Below the pieces are notes generated by a model. That model saw nothing but the letters and a program-made list of their open reading frames with translations. It was not told the DNA's origin and made no database searches. Shown here piece by piece: positions 16,574 through 25,369 of a stretch of DNA of 38,102 nucleotides. This stretch comes from Hymenobacter sp. ISL-91 (GTDB lineage Bacteria; Bacteroidota; Bacteroidia; Cytophagales; Hymenobacteraceae). The stretch's first letter is position 1. Every line of letters begins with the position of its first letter. The stretch spans positions 63,346-101,447 of the forward strand of contig NZ_JAGGPS010000010.1 in the NCBI RefSeq assembly GCF_018613725.1. Reading direction: 5' to 3'. The translations under genes and the position numbers were made by a program.

Positions 16574-19500
16574 ATGCGGAAAATTCTATTAACTGCGGCT
16601 CTGCTCGCGCCCGTCCTGTTGCAGCAGGCGGCCGCCCAGAACCGGCAAATCTCCGGTCGGGTTACCGACCGTGCTACTGGCCAGGGTATGCCTGGGGTTA
16701 CGGTACTGGTTAAAGGCACTACCATTGGGGTGTCTACCAACGCTGATGGCTCCTATACTCTTAGCGCTCCTGCTTCTGCAACCACGCTCACCTTCACTTC
16801 TATCGGCTTCGTCGCGCTCGAGCGGCCTATCGGAACGGCTTCAACTATTGATGTTGGTCTCGTTACCGATTCTAAAGTGCTGGGTGAAGTAGTAGTAACG
16901 GCTCAAAACATAGAGCGAACACGCAACTCGTTGCCTTACTCGGCAACCCAGGTTGATGGAGAAGCCATTACGAAAGCACGTAACCCCAACTTCATCAACG
17001 GTCTGTCGGGTAAAGTAGCCGGGGTAGTTGTTCGTCAGAGCAACTCGCTGGGCGGCTCAACTAATGTTCAAATCCGGGGCACCAAGTCGTTGTTTGGTAA
17101 CAACCAGCCGCTATTTGTTGTAGATGGTGTGCCTATCAGCAATGCCAACACCAATTCCGCAGACCAGCAGACGGGCCGTGGAGGATACGACTACGGTAAC
17201 GCCGCGGCCGACATCAACCCCGATGATATTGCCTCGACAACTGTGCTGAAGGGTGCCGCCGCAACTGCGCTTTATGGCGAGCGGGCTGCCAACGGCGTTA
17301 TTCTGATTACAACCAAGAAAGGCCAGAAAGGTCTCGGCGTCACCATCAACCTCGGGGCCACGGGTGGCCGCATTGATAAATCTACTTTCATCAAGTACCA
17401 GAAAGAGTACGGCGCTGGTTACGGCAAGTACTACAGCGACGATTCCGGATACTTTCTGTTGCGTGACATAGACGGCGACGGCGTGCGTGACCGGGTCACA
17501 CCGCTCTCAGAGGATGCCTCATACGGTGCCCGGTTCGATCCGAACTTGAACATATACCAGTGGGGCTCCTTCGACCCAACCTCGCCCACCTTCAAGCAGG
17601 CTACCCCCTGGGTTGCCGCCGCAAACGGCCCGGAGGATTTCTTTGAAACGGCTCTTACGCTCAATAACAGCGTTGCCATCAACGGAGGCAATGAAAGCGG
17701 TTACTTCAAACTCGGTTACAACAGCATCCGCGATAAGGGGGTGCTGGATAACAGTGAAGTAAACAAGAACATCGTCAACTTTGCTGGCTCGCTGAATCTG
17801 ACGCCTAAACTCACCACCAGTGCGTCGGTCAACTACTCACGCGTTGATGGCAAAGGCCGTTACGGAACGGGTTACGGGGATGGCAACATCCTAACGAACT
17901 TCCGGCAGTGGTGGCAGGTAAATGCCGATATAAAGGAGTTGGAAGATGCCTATAACCGCACCGGCCAAAACAAAACCTGGAATTACGCCAGCCCTAATGA
18001 TCTGAGCCCCATCTATTGGAACAATCCATACTGGGTTCGGAACAAAAACTTTGAAACTGACAGCCGTAACCGCTTCTTCGGTAATGTTGCCGCCACTTAC
18101 AAAGTAACCGATTGGTTCAACGTCCTAGGCCGGGTAACCGCTGACTCGTACGACGAGATTCAGGAGGAGCGCAACGCTATCGGAAGTGTAGGCCTGTCCA
18201 ACTACTCCCGTTTCGACCGTACCTCGCGGGAGTACAACTACGATCTGATCGGCAACTTCTCGAAGGATCTGGAGAGTGGTATCAGCCTCAAAGGCCTGAT
18301 CGGGGCTAACTTGCGGCGGCAGTTCTTCAGCTCCGTTTCTGCTGTCACCAACGGTGGCCTAGTTGTGCCAGAGCTGTACACGCTCTCCAACTCGGTAAGC
18401 AACCCCTTGCCATCAATCGAGAACGAAACCAAAATTGGGGTTGATGGTATTTTCGCCAGCGCTACCATCGGTTACCGTGATATGCTGTTCCTCGACCTGA
18501 CAGCCCGCCGCGATAAGTCGACCACTTTGCCTAGCAGCAACAACACTTTCCTGTATCCATCGGTTGCCACGGGCTTCGTCTTTTCTGAGTTGCTGAAGGA
18601 TGTTTCCTGGCTGTCGTATGGTAAAGTGCGGGCTAACTACGCCGAAGTAGGCACTGGTGCTGCTGCCCTGTCGGTGAACGATGTATACTCCAAAGTCTCT
18701 ATCTACAACGGTAATTCGTTGTACTCGGTACCAGGCACTAAAAACAATCCAAACCTGAAGCCCGAGCGTACCAAAAGCGCCGAAGCTGGCCTAGAAATGA
18801 ACTTCTTGCAGAGTCGGTTCGGCTTCGACTTTACAGTTTACCAGCAAAACACTCAGGACCAAATCATCCCGGTAACGCTTTCGACGGCCACTGGCTACAG
18901 CTCCCGTTTTGTGAATTCGGGTGAGGTGCGCAACCGCGGTATCGAACTGTCGGCCTTCGCAAATCCGGTGAAAACGGCTGACTTCTCCTGGATGCTCAAT
19001 ATCAACTGGACGCGTAACCGTAATGAAGTGCTGTCGCTGATTGAAGGCACCACCAACTTGGTACTAGCTAATTACCAGGGTGGCGTAAGCTCCAATGCTA
19101 CCGTAGGAGAAGCTTTCGGCTCGCTCCGGGGTGCCGATTACGTTTATCAGAATGGGCAGAAAGTAGTAGGCGCGAATGGTTACTACCTGCAGACCGAAAC
19201 GGCCAACCAGGTTATCGGCAACCCCAACCCCGACTGGACCGGAGGTATTGCCAACACGGTTAGCTATAAGGGTATATCACTCTACTTCCTAGTCGATATC
19301 AGACATGGTGGCGACATATTTTCCTTAGACCGGTACTATGGGCTGGCCACGGGTCTGACCCCGGAAACAGCCGGCCTCAACGATTTGGGCAACCCTTCGC
19401 GGAACCCGATTGCTGAAGGTGGCGGAGTAATTCTGCCCGGTGTACTGGCCGATGGTAGCCCAAACACCAAGCGTGTAAGCAACACCAACTACGGCCTCTA

Positions 19501-19789
19501 CGGCTACCTGCGTAACCCTTCGGCTGGCTTTGTTTATGATGCCAGCTATGTGAAGCTGCGCGAAGTATCGCTGACCTACTCGCTGCCCACTTCCATTACG
19601 TCGAAGTTTGGCGGCGTAAAAGGAGTAGACTTTTCGATTGTAGGACGTAACCTGTGGATCATCAACAAGAACCTGCCAGATGCTGACCCTGAAGATGCCT
19701 TGAGCTCGGGTAACCTGGGTCAGGGCTACTCTTCAGGATCTTTCCCCGGTGTACGTACGTTGGGTGGCAACATCCGCTTAAGCTTCTAA
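16574..19789 (+). CDS. SusC/RagA family TonB-linked outer membrane protein
   Basis: A 1071-residue TonB-dependent outer membrane transporter that, with its SusD partner, imports oligomers (glycans or peptides). After a signal peptide (about 1-21) comes a carboxypeptidase-regulatory-like domain (about 25-105: ISGRVTDRATGQGMPGVTV, then GSYTLSAP). Next is a TonB-box-like VVVTAQ and the plug (about 115-250: NVQIRGTKSLFGNNQPLFVV, ATALYGERAANGVILITTKK). The rest is the beta-barrel, ending in an aromatic residue (NIRLSF). Its base composition is lower in GC than the flanking genes (28 of 60 bases in 17701-17760), perhaps reflecting high expression. There are no polysaccharide-degrading genes nearby, so the substrate is open. 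Confidence 0.96.
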   Translation: MRKILLTAALLAPVLLQQAAAQNRQISGRVTDRATGQGMPGVTVLVKGTTIGVSTNADGSYTLSAPASATTLTFTSIGFVALERPIGTASTIDVGLVTDSKVLGEVVVTAQNIERTRNSLPYSATQVDGEAITKARNPNFINGLSGKVAGVVVRQSNSLGGSTNVQIRGTKSLFGNNQPLFVVDGVPISNANTNSADQQTGRGGYDYGNAAADINPDDIASTTVLKGAAATALYGERAANGVILITTKKGQKGLGVTINLGATGGRIDKSTFIKYQKEYGAGYGKYYSDDSGYFLLRDIDGDGVRDRVTPLSEDASYGARFDPNLNIYQWGSFDPTSPTFKQATPWVAAANGPEDFFETALTLNNSVAINGGNESGYFKLGYNSIRDKGVLDNSEVNKNIVNFAGSLNLTPKLTTSASVNYSRVDGKGRYGTGYGDGNILTNFRQWWQVNADIKELEDAYNRTGQNKTWNYASPNDLSPIYWNNPYWVRNKNFETDSRNRFFGNVAATYKVTDWFNVLGRVTADSYDEIQEERNAIGSVGLSNYSRFDRTSREYNYDLIGNFSKDLESGISLKGLIGANLRRQFFSSVSAVTNGGLVVPELYTLSNSVSNPLPSIENETKIGVDGIFASATIGYRDMLFLDLTARRDKSTTLPSSNNTFLYPSVATGFVFSELLKDVSWLSYGKVRANYAEVGTGAAALSVNDVYSKVSIYNGNSLYSVPGTKNNPNLKPERTKSAEAGLEMNFLQSRFGFDFTVYQQNTQDQIIPVTLSTATGYSSRFVNSGEVRNRGIELSAFANPVKTADFSWMLNINWTRNRNEVLSLIEGTTNLVLANYQGGVSSNATVGEAFGSLRGADYVYQNGQKVVGANGYYLQTETANQVIGNPNPDWTGGIANTVSYKGISLYFLVDIRHGGDIFSLDRYYGLATGLTPETAGLNDLGNPSRNPIAEGGGVILPGVLADGSPNTKRVSNTNYGLYGYLRNPSAGFVYDASYVKLREVSLTYSLPTSITSKFGGVKGVDFSIVGRNLWIINKNLPDADPEDALSSGNLGQGYSSGSFPGVRTLGGNIRLSF

Positions 19790-19800
19790 TTTTTCTGATT

Positions 19801-21249
19801 ATGAAAAAGATACTGTTTTTCATCCTGCCAGCAATGGTACTGGTAAGTTCCTGCGTTGATTCGCTGGACGATTATAATATTGACCCTAAACGCCCTCAAT
19901 CAGGTGCGGTACCAGGTGTTACGCTGGTTTCAAGTGCAGAGCGTAGCTTGGCCCGGACACTGGTCAGTTCGAATGTCAACCTGAACGTTTTCCGGCTTTA
20001 CACGCAGTATTGGGCGGAAACCACTTACTTCGACGAGAGCATTTACCAGATCAAGGAGCGTCGGATCAACGAAGGTTTCTGGACGGCCATTTACCGGGAT
20101 GTACTGCGGGATTTGCAGGAAGCCCGAGTGATTATCTCGGCTAACAACGACCCGCTCTTCGACCCTGCTATAAAGGCCAACCAGTTGGCCAGTATTGAGG
20201 TGCTAGAGGTGTACTCGTGGGCAACCCTAGTAGATTTGTTCGGTGATGTGCCATATACCGACGCGCTCGACGTAAACAAAGCTCAGCCCAAATACGATAA
20301 GGCCAATGACATATACAACGACCTGATTGTACGGTTGGATAAGGCCATTCTGGCTCTCAATGCTAGCGCTTCTGGGTTGGGTAATGCCGACTTGTACTAT
20401 AACGGCGACGTAGGAAAAACCATCAAATTCGCCAACTCCTTGAAGTTGCGTCTAGCTATGACTATTGCGGACGTTGATCCGGCCAAGTCGCAGAAGATGG
20501 TTAGTGAAGTACAGGGAAAACTCATTTCCTCCAGTTCGGACAACGCTGCGCTGACTTTTCTAGGCGACAATCCTAATACAAACCCTTTATTTGAGGACTT
20601 GGTACAGAGCGGTCGTAATGACTTTGTAGGCACCAGCTTCTTCATAGACAAGCTGAACATGCTGAATGACCCCCGGGTTGGTGAGTATTTCAAGCCGGCT
20701 GCAAGCGGTGATTACGAAGGTGGCGAGTACGGAACCAGCAACAGCTACGACGATTTTTCGGCCCCGGGTACCAAAATCGAAGATCCTACTCTGCCAAGCG
20801 TGCTAATATCTTATTCGCAGGTAGAGTTTATGTTGGCCGAAGCTGCAGCCCGTGGTTACTCGTCCGTTTCCGGCACGGCAAAATCGCACTACGATGCAGC
20901 TGTAAGAGCCTCCATCATCTACTGGGGCGGAACTAGCGCCGACGCTACTGCCTACCTAGCTCAGCCTGAAGTAGACTACAACAACGCCGCTAGCGGTGCT
21001 ACATATAAGGAGAAGATTGGTATCCAGAAATGGATTTCTCTCTACAATCAGCCAGTAGATTCCTTCCGCGAATACCGTCGCCTTGACTATCCGCAACTGA
21101 CCAAGCCTGCCCAAGCATTGTCTAATATTCCGCGTCGCTTCCCGTATCCTGCGGTTGAGCAGAACCTGAACGGAGCCAACTATAATGCTGCTGCAGCAGC
21201 AATTGGTGGAGACAATGTTGACACGAAAATCTTCTGGGACAAGTTTTAG
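19801..21249 (+). CDS. SusD/RagB family outer membrane lipoprotein (SusD-like_2 type)
   Basis: A 482-residue surface lipoprotein that caps the SusC barrel and binds substrate. The lipoprotein signal is clear: MKKILFFILPAMVLVSSC, with the lipidated Cys at residue 18. The body is alpha-helical with the SusD-like TPR pattern, for example IEVLEVYSWATLVDLFGDVP and the C-terminal ISLYNQPVDSFREYRRLDYP. These features point to the SusD-like_2 group rather than classical SusD. It follows susC by 11 bases, so the genes are one operon. Its last two codons and stop lie inside a perfect 45-bp inverted repeat. Confidence 0.95.
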   Translation: MKKILFFILPAMVLVSSCVDSLDDYNIDPKRPQSGAVPGVTLVSSAERSLARTLVSSNVNLNVFRLYTQYWAETTYFDESIYQIKERRINEGFWTAIYRDVLRDLQEARVIISANNDPLFDPAIKANQLASIEVLEVYSWATLVDLFGDVPYTDALDVNKAQPKYDKANDIYNDLIVRLDKAILALNASASGLGNADLYYNGDVGKTIKFANSLKLRLAMTIADVDPAKSQKMVSEVQGKLISSSSDNAALTFLGDNPNTNPLFEDLVQSGRNDFVGTSFFIDKLNMLNDPRVGEYFKPAASGDYEGGEYGTSNSYDDFSAPGTKIEDPTLPSVLISYSQVEFMLAEAAARGYSSVSGTAKSHYDAAVRASIIYWGGTSADATAYLAQPEVDYNNAASGATYKEKIGIQKWISLYNQPVDSFREYRRLDYPQLTKPAQALSNIPRRFPYPAVEQNLNGANYNAAAAAIGGDNVDTKIFWDKF

Positions 21250-21335
21250 TTTAAAGATTATTGTTTGAAAAAAGCGAGGCTGCCAGTAAATGGCAGCCTC
21301 GCTTTTTTCAAACAATAATCTTTAAACTAAAACTT
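21241..21335. repeat. Perfect 45-bp inverted repeat / bidirectional terminator between susD and prfB
   Basis: Arms 21241-21285 and 21291-21335 are reverse complements at all 45 positions, around the loop GTAAA. The inner part, AAAAAAGCGAGGCTGCCA and its complement, is a textbook bidirectional terminator with runs of six A/T. The outer AT-rich 30 bp go far beyond what termination needs. The left arm includes the last two sense codons and the TAG of susD. The right arm ends one base before the prfB stop codon. Confidence 0.97.
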
Positions 21336-22413
21336 CTAACTCTGCATCAGGTAGCCCTTGATGTACTCTTCCAGGTCCCCGTCTAGCACGTTCTGCACGT
21401 CGGTGCGCTCGATACCGGTGCGCAGATCCTTGATGAGCTTGTAGGGGTGGAGCACATAGTTCCGAATCTGTGAGCCGAAGTCGATGCGCTTTTTGCCGGC
21501 TTCCACCACGTCGCGGGCAGCGTTGCGCTTGTCCATCTCAATCTGATAGAGGCGCGACTTAAGCATGCGTAGAGCGTGCTCCTTGTTCATGAGCTGGCTC
21601 CGCTCAATCTGCACGGCAATGATGATACCAGAGGGAGCGTGGGTGAGACGCACGGCGGTTTCCACCTTGTTCACGTTCTGGCCCCCGGCTCCGCCAGCCC
21701 GAAATGTATCCCAACTGATGTCGGCCGGATTGATTTCGATGTTGATGGTATCGTCAATCACGGGATAGGCGAATACCGAGGCGAACGAGGTGTGGCGGCG
21801 GCCGCTGCTGTCGAAAGGCGACATGCGCACCAGCCGGTGCACCCCGATTTCGCTTTTCAGGTAACCATAGGCAAACTGGCCGTCGATTTCGAGTGAGGCC
21901 GACTTGATGCCGGCTCCTTCGCCGGGCTGGTAGCTGAGCTGGCGCACCGTAAAGCCCTGCTTTTCGCCCCACATGATGTACATGCGCATGAGCATCTCGG
22001 CCCAGTCCTGGCTTTCGGTGCCGCCGGCGCCCGGGTTGATGTCAATGACGGCAGAAAGCTGGTCTTCCTCATCGGAGAGCATACGCTTGAACTCCAGGCG
22101 TTCCACCGACTGCTCGGCGGCGGCAAACTCGCGCTGCATTTCAGCCTCGGGCACGTCGCCTTCGCGGTGAAACTCATAGAGCACCTCCACATCATCGACC
22201 TGCTTCTCAACGGCCTCGTAATCGTCGGTCCAGACCTTGATGCCCTTCAGCTCGCGCATAGTGGTTTCGGCCTGTTTAGAGTCGTCCCAGAAACCGGCGG
22301 CCGTTGTCTGGGCCTCAATCTCTGCTACCTGTTCTTTGCGGGCATCGTAGTCAAAGATACCTCCTCAGGGCCTCGGCGCGGCCCTTCAATTCCTTCACCT
22401 GGTCGTGGGTCAT
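21336..22413 (-). CDS. prfB: Peptide chain release factor 2, with programmed +1 frameshift
   Basis: RF2 releases finished proteins at UGA and UAA codons. Translation starts at the ATG at 22413 ([11 protein letters not shown]), reads 20 codons, then meets TGA at 22353-22351. The context on the coding strand is AGGAGG-TAT-CTT-TGA-C: a Shine-Dalgarno-like AGGAGG three bases before the slippery CTT, then UGA-C, exactly the classical prfB arrangement. Skipping the T at 22353 continues in frame (GAC TAC GAT) to 21336, giving about 358 residues, the normal RF2 length. The anticodon-like SPF occurs in [12 protein letters not shown] and the catalytic GGQ in [13 protein letters not shown] single uninterrupted frame would begin only at 22259 and would lose the N-terminal domain. 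Confidence 0.97.
22349..22367 (-). promoter_or_regulatory. prfB programmed +1 frameshift site
   Basis: On the minus strand: AGGAGG TAT CTT TGA C. Low RF2 slows termination at UGA and lets the ribosome slip from CTT to the overlapping TTT, so RF2 regulates its own synthesis. The wider function is known from E. coli; the motif is seen here directly. Confidence 0.95.
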
Positions 22414-22417
22414 AGGA

Positions 22418-22436
22418 AAAAAAGCAAGGCTTTTTT
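22418..22436 (-). terminator. A/T-rich hairpin in the prfB leader
   Basis: AAAAAAGC and GCTTTTTT pair perfectly around a 3-base loop, only five bases upstream of the prfB ATG. On the minus strand it ends in a T-run that meets the start codon, so it could act as a leader attenuator or structured start region. The role is inferred. Confidence 0.35.
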
Positions 22437-22497
22437 AGCGGTTAGCTGAAAGCCTGCATAAGTGAAAAAATGATTTAAGTCTCTTTTTAAGCCAATA

Positions 22498-22563
22498 CAG
22501 CACGTTGTAGGGGCGGGGACAACCGCAGGAAAGCGCAGCTAAGCCCCCCCCTACAACGTGCTG
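22498..22563. repeat. Diverged GTAGGGGCGGGG palindrome
   Basis: Arms 22498-22517 and 22544-22563 are complementary at 19 of 20 positions, with CAGCACGTTGTAGGGG outermost. It lies between prfB and ilvE and shares the core TGTAGGGGCGGGG with 3864-3970. The outer flanks differ from the other copies. Confidence 0.85.
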
Positions 22564-22578
22564 GTATGAATAGTGGAG

Positions 22579-23643
22579 CTATACGCGTACCATCCAGTTG
22601 TGGGTGTCGGGCACCTCACCGCTCCGAATGGCAGCCAGCGCTGCAGTGGCGCGGCGCGAGAAAGCATCGGCCGGGGGCGTGGGTAGCTCGTAATCGTGGC
22701 CCTGGTAACCGATAACGGCAATGGAGGCAATAGTAGCGGCCGTACCTACGCCGAAGGCCTCCTGCAGGGTGCCGTTGCGCTGGGCGTCGAGTATCTCAAT
22801 GGCTGATACCTTGCGCTCTTCCACCGGCATACCCCAGTCGCGGGCCAGCTGCAATACGCTGCGGCGGGTGATACCGTCGAGAATGGAGCTGCTCAAAGCG
22901 GGGGTAATCAGGCGGCCGTCGATGATGAACAGGGCGTTCATGGTACCTGATTCCTCCACGTACTTGTGCTCGGAGGCATCGGTCCAGATGAGTTGGTTGT
23001 AGCCTTCCTGCTGACCCAGCTTGGTAGGGTACATGGCCGCGCCGTAGTTGCCGGCGTTTTTGGCCGCGCCCGCGCCACCTTCGGCCGAGCGCACGTACTG
23101 TTCCTCGAAGCGCACCCGTAGTGGCTTGGCGTAGTACAGGCCAACGGGGCAGGTGATAATCATGAAGCGGTACGACTCGGAGGGCCGCACACCCAGCATG
23201 GCATCGGTAGCGAACATGAAGGGCCGAATATAGAGGGCACTGCCGGCATCGGTGGGCACCCAGCCGCTGTCGAGGCGGATGAGCTGTAACAGGCCCTGCA
23301 TGAATACTTCCTCGGGCAACTCGGGCATGCACATGCGGCGGGCCGAGGCATTGAAGCGGTGGAAGTTATCGAGCGGACGAAACAGGGCCACTTCGCCGTT
23401 GTGATTCTTGTAGGCCTTCATCCCTTCAAAAATCGACTGGCCGTAATGAATGGCCGAGTTGGCCGGACTCACGCTTATGTCGCCGTAAGGCACAATATGC
23501 GGCTCCTGCCACTGCCCGTCGTGGTAGTCAACTACCAGCATATGGTCGGCGAAGGTTTTGCCAAAATCGAGCTGAGCGAAGTTGATGCCTGGCAGGCGCG
23601 GCGCAGTGGTGCGCTGGGTAGCAATAGTCAGAGTGTCGAGCAT
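22579..23643 (-). CDS. ilvE: Branched-chain amino acid aminotransferase
   Basis: A 354-residue class IV PLP aminotransferase that makes or degrades leucine, isoleucine and valine. The type II (eukaryote-like) BCAT pattern is clear: HYGQSIFEGMKAYKN, then FRPLDNFHRFNASARRM, then the PLP-lysine region AKNAGNYGAAMYPTK, and WTDASEHKYVEESGTMNALF. The late TRRSVLQLARDWGMPVEER and FGVGTAATIASI also fit. I chose the ATG at 23643 (MLDTLTIATQ); an in-frame ATG at 23679 would add 12 Ser/Thr/Pro-rich residues and cannot be excluded. It is likely transcribed alone, with 252 bases upstream. Confidence 0.95.
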   Translation of the reverse strand: MLDTLTIATQRTTAPRLPGINFAQLDFGKTFADHMLVVDYHDGQWQEPHIVPYGDISVSPANSAIHYGQSIFEGMKAYKNHNGEVALFRPLDNFHRFNASARRMCMPELPEEVFMQGLLQLIRLDSGWVPTDAGSALYIRPFMFATDAMLGVRPSESYRFMIITCPVGLYYAKPLRVRFEEQYVRSAEGGAGAAKNAGNYGAAMYPTKLGQQEGYNQLIWTDASEHKYVEESGTMNALFIIDGRLITPALSSSILDGITRRSVLQLARDWGMPVEERKVSAIEILDAQRNGTLQEAFGVGTAATIASIAVIGYQGHDYELPTPPADAFSRRATAALAAIRSGEVPDTHNWMVRV

Positions 23644-23895
23644 AGGGGTGGGATGGGAGGTGGAGTGGGAGTCTGTCAAACGAAGAACGGCTGGGTGGTG
23701 GCCCGGTTTTCAAGGACAAGAAAGAGCCGTTGGTGCGACGCTATATTCAGTCTAAAGACAGATTATGCTGATTGTTAGCTATTTGTTATGCAGAAGGAAG
23801 GCGTGAATAACGAGCTATGGCAGCCGAAACACTTAAAGATGCAGCTTTTCTGGTTAAACGTCCAAACGCTCGTTAGGCAGCGCTGGGCCACTACT

Positions 23896-24444
23896 TCACA
23901 TGCGCGGCTCCCACTTCACTTCCTCAGCATTCAGTTCGTGGGCCATCTGGCGGCTGAGTACGAACAGGTAATCGGACAGGCGGTTGAGGTACATAATCAC
24001 CAACTCGGCCACAAATTCATCTTCATTCAGGTGAATTACCAGCCGCTCGGCCCGGCGGCACACGCAGCGGGCCAGGTGGGCAAACGACACCGACTGATGG
24101 CCGCCGGGCAACACAAATACCCGTAACTCGGGCAGTGTTTCGTTCATGCGGTCCATTTCCTGCTCCAGCAGTTCCACATCGGCAGCGTGCAGGTCCGGAA
24201 TCTTCATCTTCGACTTTTCGGGGTCGGAAGCCAGCGAGGCGCCTACCGTAAATAGCCGGTCCTGAATTTCCTTGAGCAGCGTGCGGCGGGCCTCGTTCAC
24301 GGGCTGGTCGCGCACCAAACCGATGTAAGAATTCAACTCATCCACGGTGCCGTAGCACTCAATGCGCAGGCTGGATTTGGGTACGCGCGTGCCGCCAATC
24401 AGTGAAGTAAGTCCCTTGTCGCCGGTTTTGGTATATATTTTCAC
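23896..24444 (-). CDS. ATP:cob(I)alamin adenosyltransferase, PduO type
   Basis: A 182-residue enzyme that transfers the 5'-deoxyadenosyl group of ATP to cob(I)alamin, giving adenosylcobalamin. Family motifs are present in order: the ATP-binding N-terminus YTKTGDKGLTSLIGG, ECYGTVDELNSYIGL, the CRRAERLV motif, and YLNRLSDYLFVLSR near the C-terminus. It acts as a trimer in the family. Its product is the cofactor of the methylmalonyl-CoA mutase encoded at 5673-9805, a plausible functional link although the genes are not in one operon. The ATG at 24444 begins the ATP-binding segment directly. Confidence 0.95.
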   Translation of the reverse strand: MKIYTKTGDKGLTSLIGGTRVPKSSLRIECYGTVDELNSYIGLVRDQPVNEARRTLLKEIQDRLFTVGASLASDPEKSKMKIPDLHAADVELLEQEMDRMNETLPELRVFVLPGGHQSVSFAHLARCVCRRAERLVIHLNEDEFVAELVIMYLNRLSDYLFVLSRQMAHELNAEEVKWEPRM

Positions 24445-24499
24445 GAAGAGAAATCAAGTGGAAGAATGATAGTATAAAGGGGTAATGAGGTTGGGCAGG

Positions 24500-24614
24500 A
24501 AAAGGTTTGTCATCCTGCGCTGTATGAAGGGCCCTATCACGATGGCATGGCCGCGGTAACGACCTGTGTTGCCATAAGAAGGTCCTTCGCGCTGCGCAGG
24601 ATGACAAACCTTTT
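24500..24614. repeat. Inverted repeat with 21-bp perfect arms (GTCATCCTGCGC type)
   Basis: Arms 24500-24520 and 24594-24614 are perfect reverse complements, with the core GTTTGTCATCCTGCGC. Between them lie 73 bases with further short internal complementarity (GAAGGGCC, GGTCCTTC). It fills the space between the adenosyltransferase and the ABC ATPase genes. Confidence 0.9.
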
Positions 24615-24631
24615 TACTTGCCAGCCAGAAG

Positions 24632-25351
24632 CTACCCCTTCGCCAGCTGGCCGCTCACCACGTTTTCGTTTACCTCATCAGTTTCCACGAGGCCGTCGCG
24701 CAGGCGCACAATGCGGTGGGCATGCATGGCAATATCCTCTTCGTGGGTTACCATGATGATGGTGTTGCCGCGGGAGTAGAGCGCCTCGAACAGTTCCATG
24801 ATTTCGTGGCTGGTGCGGGTGTCGAGGGCGCCGGTGGGTTCGTCGGCCAGGATGATGCTGGGATTGTTGACCAGCGCGCGGGCAATGGCCACCCGCTGGC
24901 GCTGGCCGCCGCTCAACTCGTTGGGCTTGTGCATGGCCCGTTCGGCAAGGCCTACGCTGCGTAGCGCCTCGCGGGCCATTTCGTGCCGCTCGCTTTTGCC
25001 GTAGCCGGCGTAAATAAGGGGCAGGGCCACGTTATCGAGCGAGGTGGCGCGGGGCAACAGGTTGAAGCTCTGAAACACGAAGCCGATTTCGCGGTTGCGC
25101 ACGTCGGCCAGCTGGTTGTCGCTCATGTTGCTCACATCGTGCCCGTTGAGCACGTAGCTACCGCCCGAAGGCGTATCGAGGCAGCCGATGATGTTCATGA
25201 GCGTGGATTTGCCCGAGCCCGATGGACCCATAAAGGCTACGTACTCGCCCCGCTGAATGGTAATAGACACCGATTGCAGCGCGTGAATCTCCTCGGCTCC
25301 CATGCGGTACACCTTGGAAATATCATCGGTCTGGATAATAGGATGCTGCAT
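24632..25351 (-). CDS. ABC transporter ATP-binding protein (MacB/LolD-like)
   Basis: A 239-residue ABC ATPase. Walker A is GPSGSGKST (residues 42-50), the Q-loop is in [10 protein letters not shown], the signature [15 protein letters not shown], Walker [13 protein letters not shown], and the switch histidine in MVTHEE. This is the MacB/LolD/FtsE-like subgroup that works with FtsX-like permeases on efflux or lipoprotein release. No permease gene is present. Instead, the upstream gene on the same strand (18-base gap) is a large multi-TM/TPR protein, so the two are probably co-transcribed. Confidence 0.95.
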   Translation of the reverse strand: MQHPIIQTDDISKVYRMGAEEIHALQSVSITIQRGEYVAFMGPSGSGKSTLMNIIGCLDTPSGGSYVLNGHDVSNMSDNQLADVRNREIGFVFQSFNLLPRATSLDNVALPLIYAGYGKSERHEMAREALRSVGLAERAMHKPNELSGGQRQRVAIARALVNNPSIILADEPTGALDTRTSHEIMELFEALYSRGNTIIMVTHEEDIAMHAHRIVRLRDGLVETDEVNENVVSGQLAKG

Positions 25352-25369
25352 AAAAAGAGGGGCTGAAGG

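Noticed and set aside
16574..21249. Polysaccharide utilization locus
   Set aside because: Only susC and susD are present; no glycoside hydrolase, lyase or SusR/ECF-type regulator lies nearby, so a glycan role cannot be claimed.
22350..22354. prfB frameshift as a sequencing error or pseudogene
   Set aside because: The complete AGGAGG-TAT-CTT-TGA-C signal and the intact downstream frame show that it is the normal programmed shift.
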